Assembly (NCBI GenBank): GCA_023150195.1
Contig: JAKLLI010000046.1
Span: 1-9,876 of the forward strand
Source of the DNA: Azonexus sp.
GTDB lineage: Bacteria > Pseudomonadota > Gammaproteobacteria > Burkholderiales > Rhodocyclaceae
Reading direction: 5' to 3'
DNA: 9,876 nucleotides
The position numbers and the translations under genes are program-made. Of this stretch, positions 1-8,252 are shown piece after piece (within the stretch, counting starts at the first letter, position 1; each line of letters starts with the position of its first letter). The notes beneath the pieces are model-generated. The model was not told where the DNA came from. It saw only the letters and a list, made by a program, of their open reading frames with translations, and ran no database searches.

Positions 1-261
1 GACCGCATACATTACGCTGGCGTGCGCGCCGAACGCATCATCGGGCGGCTGCCGCTCGGGCTGCGTGGCGACATGCGGGTTGGACTGGCGCTGGAAACCG
101 CCCGCGTAGACAAGCGCTACACCGAGGCGAATGCCAATGGCTGGCTGGATTCCACGGCGCTGTATGTGGGCGGTGAAACGCCCTTCGGTCCGGCCTATCT
201 CGGCTTGGGTTACTCGACGAGTGGCGTCTCCAATCTCTTCCTCTTTGTCGGCACGCCATGA
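1..261 (+). CDS. Patatin-like phospholipase family protein, C-terminal end (partial, 5' end outside window)
   Basis: The reading frame is open from base 1 and ends at TGA 259-261, giving the last 86 residues of a larger protein. The tail has alternating polar/aromatic strands with turn glycines, a segment GGETPFGPAYLGLGY, and the terminus NLFLFVGTP. This is what the final strands of the Omp85-like beta-barrel look like in two-part patatin phospholipases (PlpD/RssA-type, type Vd secretion), where an N-terminal Ser-Asp lipase domain is followed by an outer-membrane barrel. The catalytic GxSxG and DGG motifs would lie upstream and cannot be checked here. The stop codon overlaps the next gene's ATG by four bases, so the two are probably in one operon. 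Another outer-membrane barrel protein is possible; the patatin assignment rests on the C-terminal motif only. Confidence 0.72.
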   Translation, partial: DRIHYAGVRAERIIGRLPLGLRGDMRVGLALETARVDKRYTEANANGWLDSTALYVGGETPFGPAYLGLGYSTSGVSNLFLFVGTP

Positions 262-2933
262 GTGCCGCGACGCTCCACCTCTGCGCGACCTCGCGGCTGG
301 CGAAAACCCTGCGCGGGGCATTACCGGCTAGCGGACAGGTCTGGCGCAGCGCGCACGCCTTGACGGTTGCGCAATGGCTGGCGCAACTGGCCGATGCGGC
401 GCTGGTGGAGGGGGAACGGCTACCGCAGGTGCTGGACAGCGATGCCGAGCGCCTGCTCTGGGAACAGGTCATCGCCGATTCCCTGGCGTCCGGTGCCGGC
501 GATCTGGCACCGCTGTTCGATCCCCGTGGTCTGGCAGCGTCGGCCATGGAGGCCCATGCCCTGTGCCGGGTCTGGGGTTTGGCCGCAGGCGGTCAGGCCG
601 AGGAAAACCGCTGGTTCATCCAGTGGCAGCAGGCTTTTTTGCAGCGTTGCCGCAAGGCCGACTGGATCGATGTGGGCGGTTTGCAGGCACAGCTGGTCGA
701 CGCGATCGCGGCGGGACGTTTTGCCCTGCCGGCGGAGGTGCACTTTATCGGTTTCGACCGTTTGACCCCCTTCGAGCGGCGTCTGGGTGAGGTGCTGGCG
801 GCGCGTGGCTGTCAGGTCGAACTGCCCGCGCCGGCCACGGTCGACGCCCGCGAATGCGCCATTTTCCGCTGCGCGGACAGCGCTGCCGAGTGTCATGCCG
901 TGGTCGATTGGGTGGCGCGCACCTTAGCCGAAAACCCGGCGGCCAGGCTGGGGATCGTGGCCCCCGATCTGGCGGCGGTCCGTGACCGGCTGGCGGCGCT
1001 GCTCGACGATGCCCTGCATCCCGAAGCCTTGCGTCCCGATGCCTCGGAGTTGCCGCGCCGTTTCAACTTCTCGCTGGGTCAGCCGCTGGCGGATCAGCCG
1101 CTGGTCGAGGTCGCGCTGGCGCTGCTGGCCGTGGGAAATGGCCGGCATCCCGTGGCGCAGCAGGCCTTGTCCGCACTCCTGCTGGCGGGGGGGTGGCAAG
1201 GCGCGGTCAGCGAAGCCGATGCGCGTGCCCGCCTCGATGCCGAACAGCGGCGGACGCTGCCGTATTTCACCCGTGCCAGCGCCTTGCTGGGCTTGGGACA
1301 GCGTTTGGGCGAACAGGGTCGCATCGCCTGCCCGGCGACGCTGGCGGCGCTGGACGCGGGGATTGCAGTGCTCGCGGCAGCGCCCCGCAGTCAACGGCCG
1401 GGGGCATGGGGCGCCACCTTCAAGCAGGCGCTGAGCGCTTTCGGATGGCCGGGCGAAAGGTCGCTGTCGAGTACGGAGTTTCAGGCCCGCCGGGCCTTCA
1501 TCGAAGTGCTGGCGGGGTTTGGCCGGCTCGATGGCTTGCTGGGTTCGCTGGGTCTTGGCGCCGCCCTGGCCCGCGTGCGCGATCTGTGCCGGCAACGCCT
1601 GTTTCAGCCGGAAACGCGGGGGCAGCCGCAGGTGCAGGTGCTGGGGGTGCTCGAGAGCGCAGGCCTGGCCTTCGATGCCTTGTGGGTGATGGGGATGAAC
1701 GATGACCGCTGGCCCGCCGCGCCACGGCCCAATCCCCTGTTGTCGGTGGAGAGCCAGCGGGCTGCCGGTTCGGCCCATGCCAGCGCCGAGGTCGAGCTGG
1801 ACTTCGCACGGAGGGTGCATGCGCGTTTATTGGGCTCGGCGCCGACCGTGCATTTTTCGTATGCGCAGGCGGACGGCAATCGGGTTTTGCGCCCCAGCCC
1901 CTTGCTGGCGGATCTGCCGCCTGCGGTCGACCGCCCGGTGCAGCTCAAAACGCTTGCCGATGCGCTGGCGGCCGCCGGCGGGCTGGTGGCGGTCGATGAT
2001 GCCCAGGCGCCCCCGCTGGCGGAAGGCGAACGGGTGGCCGGGGGGAGCTGGCTGCTGCGGGCGCAGGCTCTGTGTCCGGCGTGGGCCTTTTATCAATTCC
2101 GGCTGGGGGCGCAGGCCATGGAGTCCCCGGTGGAAGGCCTGGACCCGGCAGCCCGGGGCACCCTGGTTCATGGGGCGCTGGAGATTTTCTGGCGGGCGGT
2201 GGGCGACTCACGGCGATTGCAGGCCCTGGGCGATGCCGGGCGGGCGGCGCAGATTGCGCAGGCCGTCGATGCTGCCGTGGCCGGTTTCGAAGCCGAGACC
2301 CGCAGTCCCCTGCCGCCCCGTTTTCGTATCCTGGAAAGCGAGCGTCTCTGTCGCCTGCTGTCGCGCTGGCTGGCGCTGGAAGCCAGCCGCGAGTTGCCGT
2401 TTGCCGTGATCGCCTGCGAACAGGGGGCGGAAGTGGACATTGAAGGGATTCGGGTGCGCATGGTGGTCGACCGTATCGATCGACTGGACGATGGGCGCGA
2501 GTTGATCATCGATTACAAGACCGGGGCGCGCATAGATACCCGTAACTGGGCCAGTGCGCGCATCACCGAACCGCAACTGCCGATCTACGCCGCCCTGGTG
2601 AACGAGGCGGTGGCGGCGGTGGTGTTTGCCAAGGTCCTGCCGGATGCCCCGGTCTTTTCCGGGATTGCAGCCGAGGGGGGGATGTTGCCCGGGGTGAGCG
2701 GCTTGGGCGATGCCCGGCAGAAAATTTTCGATCCCGCGCAATTCCCGGACTGGCCGGCGGTCATCGCGCATTGGCAGGCCCGGCTGCATGCCATTGCCCG
2801 CGAGGTGCGCGACGGGGTGGCGGGCGTCAGCTTTGCTGACGAGGCTGACCTGAAATACTGCGACGTGTTGCCCCTGCTGCGCCTGCCCGAGCGGCGGCGC
2901 CTGTGGGCGGCCCGGCAGGAAGGAAGGCCATGA
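258..2933 (+). CDS. AddB-like PD-(D/E)XK nuclease family DNA repair protein
   Basis: An 891-residue protein of the AddB-like 'probable DNA repair protein' family (about 900 aa), the usual partner of the UvrD-like helicase encoded next. The N-terminal two thirds looks like an inactivated SF1 helicase: it begins with LCATSRLAKTLRG and has no Walker A GxGKT, so ATP hydrolysis is not expected. The C-terminal nuclease domain is intact: GTLVH with H638, D738 in VVDRID, D752-Y-K754 in LIIDYKTG, and QLPIY (Q773, Y777). A CPAWAF motif (C606) precedes the domain, as in AddB proteins with an iron-sulfur staple. At the C terminus, however, only C868 of the expected C-x2-C-x5-C remains; L865 and L874 occupy the other positions. 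The ATG start overlaps the upstream stop (ATGA) and lacks a strong ribosome site, suggesting translational coupling. The role inferred is degradation and resection of broken DNA ends for RecA-dependent repair. Confidence 0.9.
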   Translation: MSAATLHLCATSRLAKTLRGALPASGQVWRSAHALTVAQWLAQLADAALVEGERLPQVLDSDAERLLWEQVIADSLASGAGDLAPLFDPRGLAASAMEAHALCRVWGLAAGGQAEENRWFIQWQQAFLQRCRKADWIDVGGLQAQLVDAIAAGRFALPAEVHFIGFDRLTPFERRLGEVLAARGCQVELPAPATVDARECAIFRCADSAAECHAVVDWVARTLAENPAARLGIVAPDLAAVRDRLAALLDDALHPEALRPDASELPRRFNFSLGQPLADQPLVEVALALLAVGNGRHPVAQQALSALLLAGGWQGAVSEADARARLDAEQRRTLPYFTRASALLGLGQRLGEQGRIACPATLAALDAGIAVLAAAPRSQRPGAWGATFKQALSAFGWPGERSLSSTEFQARRAFIEVLAGFGRLDGLLGSLGLGAALARVRDLCRQRLFQPETRGQPQVQVLGVLESAGLAFDALWVMGMNDDRWPAAPRPNPLLSVESQRAAGSAHASAEVELDFARRVHARLLGSAPTVHFSYAQADGNRVLRPSPLLADLPPAVDRPVQLKTLADALAAAGGLVAVDDAQAPPLAEGERVAGGSWLLRAQALCPAWAFYQFRLGAQAMESPVEGLDPAARGTLVHGALEIFWRAVGDSRRLQALGDAGRAAQIAQAVDAAVAGFEAETRSPLPPRFRILESERLCRLLSRWLALEASRELPFAVIACEQGAEVDIEGIRVRMVVDRIDRLDDGRELIIDYKTGARIDTRNWASARITEPQLPIYAALVNEAVAAVVFAKVLPDAPVFSGIAAEGGMLPGVSGLGDARQKIFDPAQFPDWPAVIAHWQARLHAIAREVRDGVAGVSFADEADLKYCDVLPLLRLPERRRLWAARQEGRP
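2917..2927 (+). promoter_or_regulatory. Ribosome binding site that fixes the AddA-like start at ATG 2930
   Basis: A purine run AGGAAGGAAGG lies inside the 3' end of the AddB-like gene and ends two bases before ATG 2930; its AGGA at 2921-2924 has five-base spacing. This favours ATG 2930, which overlaps the upstream TGA as ATGA, over the in-frame GTG at 2903, which would add nine residues and has no comparable site. Confidence 0.75.
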
Positions 2934-5900
2934 GTCCCACGGTCGACCGGTTGCGGGAAGACGAAATCGCCCGCCAGCGAGCGCTTGAACTGAGCGCCTT
3001 CATCGTCGAGGCGCCGGCGGGTGCTGGCAAGACGGAACTGCTCACCCAGCGCACCCTGCGCCTGCTGGCCACGGTCGATCACCCCGAGGAAGTGCTGGCG
3101 CTGACCTTTACCAACAAGGCGGCGACCGAAATGCGGGACCGCATTCTGGGGAGCCTGGAGGCGGCGACCCGGCCAGCGGATGCGCTGCCGCCGCACAAGG
3201 CGGAAACCCGAAAGTGGGCGCTCGCTGTCCTGGCGCGGGACGCGGCGCGTCAATGGCAGTTGTTGGCTCATCCAGGACGATTGCGCGTCACCACGCTCGA
3301 TGCCCTGTGTGCCAGCCTGTCGCGCCAGATGCCTTTCCTTTCCCGCTTCGGAGCGCAACCGGCGGTGAGTGACGACAGCGAGCTGCATTACGCCAATGCT
3401 GCCCGCCGCTTGCTCGAACTGGTGGAGTCGGAGACGCCGGCAGGCGAGGTGGTGGCCGAGGCCTTGACCTTCATGGAAAACGATGCCGGCCGGCTGGAAC
3501 GTCTGCTGGTGGCCATGCTGGGCCGGCGCGACCAGTGGCTGCCGTTTGCCCAGCGACTGAACAGCGAGGATTTGCGGCACGAAGTCGAGGCAGGGTTTGC
3601 CGCGCTGGTCGAGGCCGACCTGCTGGCGCTGGCCAGGCTGCTGGATGCCAGCTGGCAGCAGCGCCTGATGCCGCTGGTCCGGTTTGCGGCGGATAACGGG
3701 GCCGCAGGGCTGGAGGCGCTGAGCGACTGGCGCGAAATGCTCATCGGCACGGCAGCGCAACTGCCGGCCTGGCGGGCGCTGGCCGGGCTGTTGCTGACGA
3801 CGCAAGGCGAGTTTCGCAAGAGTCTCACCAAAAATCAGGGCTTCCCGCCCGGTGCGCCGTCTGCTGCGCAAAAGGCGGACATGCTGGCGCTCCTTGCCGA
3901 ACTGCGGACGCTGCCGGGGCTGGCCACGGCCCTGGCGCAACTGGCCTGCCTGCCGCCGCCAGGACTGAGTGACGGCGAATGGGCGACCGTGGCTTGTTTC
4001 TCCCGCCTGCTGCAACTGGCGGCCGGGCAGCTGTGGCTGGTGTTTCAGGAAGCCGGCGAGGTCGATTTCATCGAAATCGCGGCGCGCGCCGGCATGGCGC
4101 TGGGCGACGACGAAGCGCCGACCGATCTGGCCGAAGCCCTTGATTACCGGATCCGCCATCTGCTGGTCGACGAATTCCAGGACACCAGTCCGACGCAGGT
4201 GGCCATGCTGGCGCGCCTGATGCGGGGCTGGGTGCCGGGCGATGGGCGCACGCTCTTTGTGGTGGGCGATCCGATGCAGTCGATCTACCGCTTCCGCAAG
4301 GCCGACGTGGGCTTGTTCCTGACCGTGCGCGATCGCGGCATGGGCGGCCTGCCGCTCGAACATCTGCGTCTCTTCCGCAATAACCGTTCGCATCCGGCAG
4401 TCGTGGATTGGGTCAATCGCATTTTTCCTGCGATCTTCCCGTCGACCGATGATCCCGCGGCCGGTGCGGTGCGTTACGCCGAATCAGCAGCGACGCGGGC
4501 GGCGGTGGCGGACAGTGGCGTCTATCTGCATCCGGTGATTGCCGATGAGGCCGAGGCTGGCGCGGCCCGCGAGGCGGAGCAGGTGTTGGCGCTGATTCGA
4601 GCCGCCCGCTGCGACTATCCGCAAGGGCGGGTGGCGGTTTTGGTGCGCGCGCGCCGTCATCTCGATGCGCTGGTGGCTACCTTGCGCCGTCAGGCACCGG
4701 ACTTGCGCTTTCAGGCCGTTGAAATCGAGGCGCTGGCCGATCGCCAGCCAATCCAGGATTTACTGACGCTGTATCGGGCACTCGCGCATCGCGCCGACCG
4801 GGTGCATTGGCTGGCGGTGCTGCGGGCGCCCTGGTGTGGCCTGACATTGGCCGATCTGCACGCACTGGCCGCAGGTGACACGGTCGCGACGGTCTGGCAG
4901 CTGATGCACGATGCCGGTCGCCTGGCAGCGCTGTCGGACGACGGGCGCGCCCGGCTCCTGCATCTGCGTGCCGTGCTGACGCTGGCCTTTGCCGAACGCG
5001 ACCGGCAGTCCGTCCGGCGCTGGCTGGAGGGTGTCTGGCTGATGCTGGGCGGGCCACGGTGCCTGGCCTCTCCCAGCGAACTGGCCGATGTGGCCGCGTT
5101 TTTCGAACTGCTCGACACCCTGTCGGCGCGGGGGCGGCTGGATCCGGAAACGCTGTCCGCGCAGGCCGCGGCACTCTATGCGCCAGCGGACCCCCTGGGC
5201 GATGCGGTGCAGATGATGACCATCCACAAAGCCAAAGGGCTGGAATTCGAAACCGTGATTCTGCCCGGCCTGCATCGCGATACGGGTAACAACGACAGCC
5301 CCATGCTGTTGTGGGACAGCGTGCAGACCGGGGGCAGGGAACATCTGCTGGTGGCGCCAATGCGCGCGCGCAGTGCCAGTGCCGATGAGGCCACGGCTTA
5401 TGCCTATCTGAGGCAGCTGGAAGCGGCGCGGACCGATCATGAAACCGAGCGCCTGCTCTACGTTGCGGCGACCCGGGCGATTCGCTGCCTGCATCTGGTG
5501 GGCGTGGCGATGCCCTCGGAAAAGGCCGATGACGGCCTCAAACGGCCGGTTGCCGGCAGTTTTCTGCAACGGCTCTGGGAGGGGTTTGCCCAGCCGCTAT
5601 TCGCCGCCGCCCTGGCGGAAAATGTCGCCCGTCCGGCAGCGGCCTCGAGGGGAGATGCCGCAACGTTTGTGCCCCCGCTCTTGCGTCTGCCTGACATGCG
5701 CGTGCCCGATGTCCTTTCGGCGCCACCGGCGTGTGTCCCTGCCAGTAATCCGCCGCAAGCACCGGACGCCGAGGAAACGGCAACCACCCTGGAAGCGTCG
5801 GTGGGCACGCTGGTGCACCGTTGTCTCGAACTGATCGCAACGCAGGGCCTGGCCGCCTGGCCGCTCGAACGCCTCGGCGGGCTGTCGACCGCGTGGGGGC

Positions 5901-6298
5901 GCTGGTTGCTGGCGCGCGGCCATGATCAAGCCGCGGCGGAAGCCGGGGCCGCTGAAGCGCTGGCCGCGATCGAGGCGACACTGAATGCCCCGGTCGGGCG
6001 CTGGCTGTTGCAGGCGCATCCCGAGGCGGGCGCCGAGCAGGCGTGGACCAGCCGGGAAGGCTCGCAGGCGGTCCACCATGTGATCGACCGGATTTTCGTC
6101 GCCGATGGCGAGCGCTGGATTGTCGATTACAAGACGGTGCGCCTGCCGGAATCCGCGCTGGCCGCACGGGCCGAGCATTTCCGCCCACAACTGATGCGTT
6201 ATGCGCGCCTGTTCGCCGACGACCCTTTGCCCCTGCGCCTGGCCGTGTATTTTCCCTTGCAGGCCCGGCTTATTGAATTGCCCATGGATTCGGAATGA
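2930..6298 (+). CDS. AddA-like UvrD/Rep-family helicase-nuclease
   Basis: A 1122-residue exonuclease V/AddA-type protein: an ATP-driven 3'-5' SF1A helicase with a C-terminal PD-(D/E)XK nuclease. All helicase motifs are visible: Walker A APAGAGKT (K34), Ia LTFTNKAATEM (about 58-68), motif II LLVDEFQDT (D414, E415), motif III GDPMQSIYRFR (446-456), FRNNRSHPAVVDWVN, motif V TIHKAKGLEFE (764-774), and motif VI LLYVAATRA with R849. The nuclease shows GTLVH (H963), IDRI (D1053), VDYKT (D1066, K1068) and QLMRY (Q1087, Y1091). With the AddB-like subunit just upstream (4-base overlap) it should form a two-nuclease, one-motor complex that unwinds and trims double-strand ends. Plain UvrD is excluded by its length and nuclease domain. 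Whether it answers to a Chi-like sequence cannot be told. In many relatives the locus continues differently; here it runs straight into a two-component system. Confidence 0.95.
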   Translation: MSPTVDRLREDEIARQRALELSAFIVEAPAGAGKTELLTQRTLRLLATVDHPEEVLALTFTNKAATEMRDRILGSLEAATRPADALPPHKAETRKWALAVLARDAARQWQLLAHPGRLRVTTLDALCASLSRQMPFLSRFGAQPAVSDDSELHYANAARRLLELVESETPAGEVVAEALTFMENDAGRLERLLVAMLGRRDQWLPFAQRLNSEDLRHEVEAGFAALVEADLLALARLLDASWQQRLMPLVRFAADNGAAGLEALSDWREMLIGTAAQLPAWRALAGLLLTTQGEFRKSLTKNQGFPPGAPSAAQKADMLALLAELRTLPGLATALAQLACLPPPGLSDGEWATVACFSRLLQLAAGQLWLVFQEAGEVDFIEIAARAGMALGDDEAPTDLAEALDYRIRHLLVDEFQDTSPTQVAMLARLMRGWVPGDGRTLFVVGDPMQSIYRFRKADVGLFLTVRDRGMGGLPLEHLRLFRNNRSHPAVVDWVNRIFPAIFPSTDDPAAGAVRYAESAATRAAVADSGVYLHPVIADEAEAGAAREAEQVLALIRAARCDYPQGRVAVLVRARRHLDALVATLRRQAPDLRFQAVEIEALADRQPIQDLLTLYRALAHRADRVHWLAVLRAPWCGLTLADLHALAAGDTVATVWQLMHDAGRLAALSDDGRARLLHLRAVLTLAFAERDRQSVRRWLEGVWLMLGGPRCLASPSELADVAAFFELLDTLSARGRLDPETLSAQAAALYAPADPLGDAVQMMTIHKAKGLEFETVILPGLHRDTGNNDSPMLLWDSVQTGGREHLLVAPMRARSASADEATAYAYLRQLEAARTDHETERLLYVAATRAIRCLHLVGVAMPSEKADDGLKRPVAGSFLQRLWEGFAQPLFAAALAENVARPAAASRGDAATFVPPLLRLPDMRVPDVLSAPPACVPASNPPQAPDAEETATTLEASVGTLVHRCLELIATQGLAAWPLERLGGLSTAWGRWLLARGHDQAAAEAGAAEALAAIEATLNAPVGRWLLQAHPEAGAEQAWTSREGSQAVHHVIDRIFVADGERWIVDYKTVRLPESALAARAEHFRPQLMRYARLFADDPLPLRLAVYFPLQARLIELPMDSE

Positions 6299-6303
6299 TG
6301 TCG

Positions 6304-6975
6304 ATGCGTATCCTGATTGTTGAAGATGAAGGCGCGATTGCCGAAAATCTCTACGATTTTCTCGAAATGCGCGGTCATCACTGTGATTTCGCCCACTCGC
6401 TGGCAACGGCTCGCCACTTGTGCGAGCAGTCGGGCTTTGATGTGATCGTGCTGGATCGCAACCTGCCCGATGGGGATGGCGCGGCGTGGGCAAAACAGTT
6501 GCGCGCCGCCGGCAAAACGATGCCCATTCTGATGTTGACCGCACGCGCCACGCTGGACGACAAACTCGACGGCTTTGCCGCCGGGGCCGACGATTATTTG
6601 TGCAAACCCTTTGCCCTGCAGGAGGTGGAGGTCAGGCTGCTGTCCCTGCATCGGCGCGCGGCAGGGGCGACGGTGAGTCGCCGCAGTGCACTCGGGCCGC
6701 TGCATTTTGACGCCGAGGCCTGCACCATGACGCTGAACGGCGTGGCGCTGGCCCTGCCGCCCAAGGCGCTGCGCCTCTTGTCCCTCCTCATGGCCCAGCC
6801 GGCGCGGGTGGTTTCCCGCGAGGTGCTGGAGGTCGCCATCTGGGGTGAGGCGCAGGCTTCCAGCGATAATCTGCGCAGCGTGCTGTACACCGTGCGCAAG
6901 GCCCTGGGAACAAATTCCGGGGTGACGGTGCACAATGTTCATGGTCAAGGGTACAAGGTGATTTATGCAGAATAA
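6304..6975 (+). CDS. OmpR-family two-component response regulator (PmrA/QseB-like)
   Basis: A 223-residue DNA-binding regulator. The receiver domain (about 1-112) has the acidic pair E7-D8, phosphoacceptor D51 in VLDRNLP, T79 in MLTAR, and K101 in LCKPF; the conserved pocket is therefore complete. Residues about 130-223 form a winged helix-turn-helix ending in NLRSVLYTVRKALG and VHGQGYKVIYAE, typical of the OmpR/PhoB effector domain, which binds direct repeats as a dimer. Three in-frame ATGs occur at 6295, 6298 and 6304. I chose 6304 because it gives the family's usual MRILIVEDE start and has GGAA at 6292-6295 with eight-base spacing; 6295 would overlap the helicase stop and add three residues. 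The 3' end overlaps the kinase gene by 11 bases. Its position before a kinase and eptA suggests a PmrA/ColR-like role, but the exact orthology is an inference. Confidence 0.94.
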   Translation: MRILIVEDEGAIAENLYDFLEMRGHHCDFAHSLATARHLCEQSGFDVIVLDRNLPDGDGAAWAKQLRAAGKTMPILMLTARATLDDKLDGFAAGADDYLCKPFALQEVEVRLLSLHRRAAGATVSRRSALGPLHFDAEACTMTLNGVALALPPKALRLLSLLMAQPARVVSREVLEVAIWGEAQASSDNLRSVLYTVRKALGTNSGVTVHNVHGQGYKVIYAE

Positions 6976-8227
6976 GCTTTCCGGCATGCGCATGCGTTTT
7001 GCCGTCGCGGTCGCGGCATTTGCCCTGCTGGCCATCCTGGCGCAGTCGATTGCCCTGGTACTGGTCTTCAAGGAAAAGGAAGAGGAGTTCATCGACGCGC
7101 TGCTCGGCGAGCAGATCAGCGAGAGCATGGCCCAGTGGGCCAGTCATCCGGAGGAAGCGCTGGCGGTGCCGGAGAGCATGCGCCTGTTCCGCGTGCCCCA
7201 TTCATCCACGCCACCGGCCGATATGCCAGCTGCCGTGGCCCGGTTGAGTCTCGGCAATCACGAGGTCTGGCTGGAGGGTCGGGAGCAGCATGTGGCCGTC
7301 CGCGATGATGGCAAAGCGCGTTACGTTCTCGTTCATGACGTGGAAGAGCACGAGTTCAAGGTGCAAATGCTCATTTCCATCGTGTTGACCGGAGCCGTCG
7401 TGCTGGTTGCTGCGGTGTTGTTCGGCAGCTATTTTCTCGCCGGGCAGATGGTTCAACGCCTCGAACGGCTGGCGGCCAAGGTGGCTGGGGATGTCCCGGG
7501 GCCGCTGGTGGAGCCAGGCATGGAGGATGAATTGCTGGCGCTGGCCGGGGCACTGGAAGCCGCCCGCGCGCGTCAGGCGCAGGCGCTTGAACGGGAACGG
7601 GGTTTTGCGGCGAATGTGTCACATGAGTTGGGAACGCCGCTGACCGCGATCCGCACCGATGCCGAATTGATCGCCGCCCAGCCCGGTTTGCCGGACGCGG
7701 TGCTGCGGCGGGCAAATCGCATTGTGGGCAGCGTGGACCGCATGCATGCGACGGCCGCCAGCCTGCTGGTGCTGGCCCGCGAGGCGCAGCCGCGCGATTG
7801 CCAGTCGGTGGCGCTCAAGCCGCTGTTACTGTCGCTGTGGGAAAGCCTGTCATCGACGCAGGCGGGGTCTGCGCTTGCGCTGGACTGCCCGTTGGCAGAC
7901 AGCTGCCGGGTGCAGGGCGATCCGGCCTTTGTCGAACTGATCCTGCGCAACGTACTGGAAAACGCCTTGCGTCACAGTGATGGCGGGCAGGTGCGGTGTA
8001 CGGTGCAAGGTCAGCGCCTGCGCATTGCCGACCATGGACCCGGTTTTGACGAAGCCGAATTGCCCCTGGTGTTCGAGCGCTTTCATGGGGGAGCGCGCGG
8101 TGGTCACGGTCTCGGGCTGGCCCTGGTGCGCCATGCCTGCGCGGCCAGCGGTTGGACGGTGCAGGCCGCCAATGGGGAATCCGGTGGCGAGATCGACATC
8201 GATTTTGCCGGGGCCTTGTCGATTTAA
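6965..8227 (+). CDS. Membrane sensor histidine kinase (PmrB/QseC-like), partner of the adjacent regulator
   Basis: A 420-residue inner-membrane kinase. TM1 spans about residues 12-35 and TM2 about 135-158, enclosing a periplasmic domain of roughly 97 residues. That domain begins with an acidic stretch KEKEEEF and ends with VEEHEF, giving ExxE patterns (E37-E40, E127-E130) close to both membrane segments. A weak HAMP-like linker (about 159-212) leads to the H-box SHELGTPLTAIR with phosphoacceptor H220, N-box NVLENALRHS (N329, N333), G1 DHGPGF (356-361), F-box FERF, and G2 GGHGLGLALV (G380, G382, G384). The catalytic core is complete. The H-box has Gly223 where most kinases have Arg. AAGG at 6955-6958, six bases before ATG 6965, is a good ribosome site within the regulator gene. 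It should phosphorylate the regulator at D51; the signal is unknown, with metal or cationic peptide suggested only by the acidic motifs and the eptA neighbour. Confidence 0.94.
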   Translation: MQNKLSGMRMRFAVAVAAFALLAILAQSIALVLVFKEKEEEFIDALLGEQISESMAQWASHPEEALAVPESMRLFRVPHSSTPPADMPAAVARLSLGNHEVWLEGREQHVAVRDDGKARYVLVHDVEEHEFKVQMLISIVLTGAVVLVAAVLFGSYFLAGQMVQRLERLAAKVAGDVPGPLVEPGMEDELLALAGALEAARARQAQALERERGFAANVSHELGTPLTAIRTDAELIAAQPGLPDAVLRRANRIVGSVDRMHATAASLLVLAREAQPRDCQSVALKPLLLSLWESLSSTQAGSALALDCPLADSCRVQGDPAFVELILRNVLENALRHSDGGQVRCTVQGQRLRIADHGPGFDEAELPLVFERFHGGARGGHGLGLALVRHACAASGWTVQAANGESGGEIDIDFAGALSI

Positions 8228-8252
8228 GCCGCTCGGCGGCGGCAACACATCA

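Noticed and set aside
924..1820. 298-codon open frame on the minus strand inside the AddB-like gene
   Set aside because: Same compositional signature as the other antisense shadows; the sense frame is a conserved protein.
2903..2929. GTG 2903 as the start of the AddA-like gene
   Set aside because: ATG 2930 has a strong ribosome site and the ATGA overlap; the nine extra residues are Gly/Arg/Lys-rich and look like read-through of the preceding gene's sequence.
2585..4393. 602-codon open frame on the minus strand across the AddB/AddA junction
   Set aside because: It spans two well-supported + strand genes, has low-complexity Gln/Arg-rich composition and shows no family motif.
8228..8240. Inverted repeat GCCGC-TCG-GCGGC just after the kinase stop codon, as a terminator
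   Set aside because: The stem is only five pairs with a three-base loop and is not followed by a T run, so intrinsic termination is not supported.
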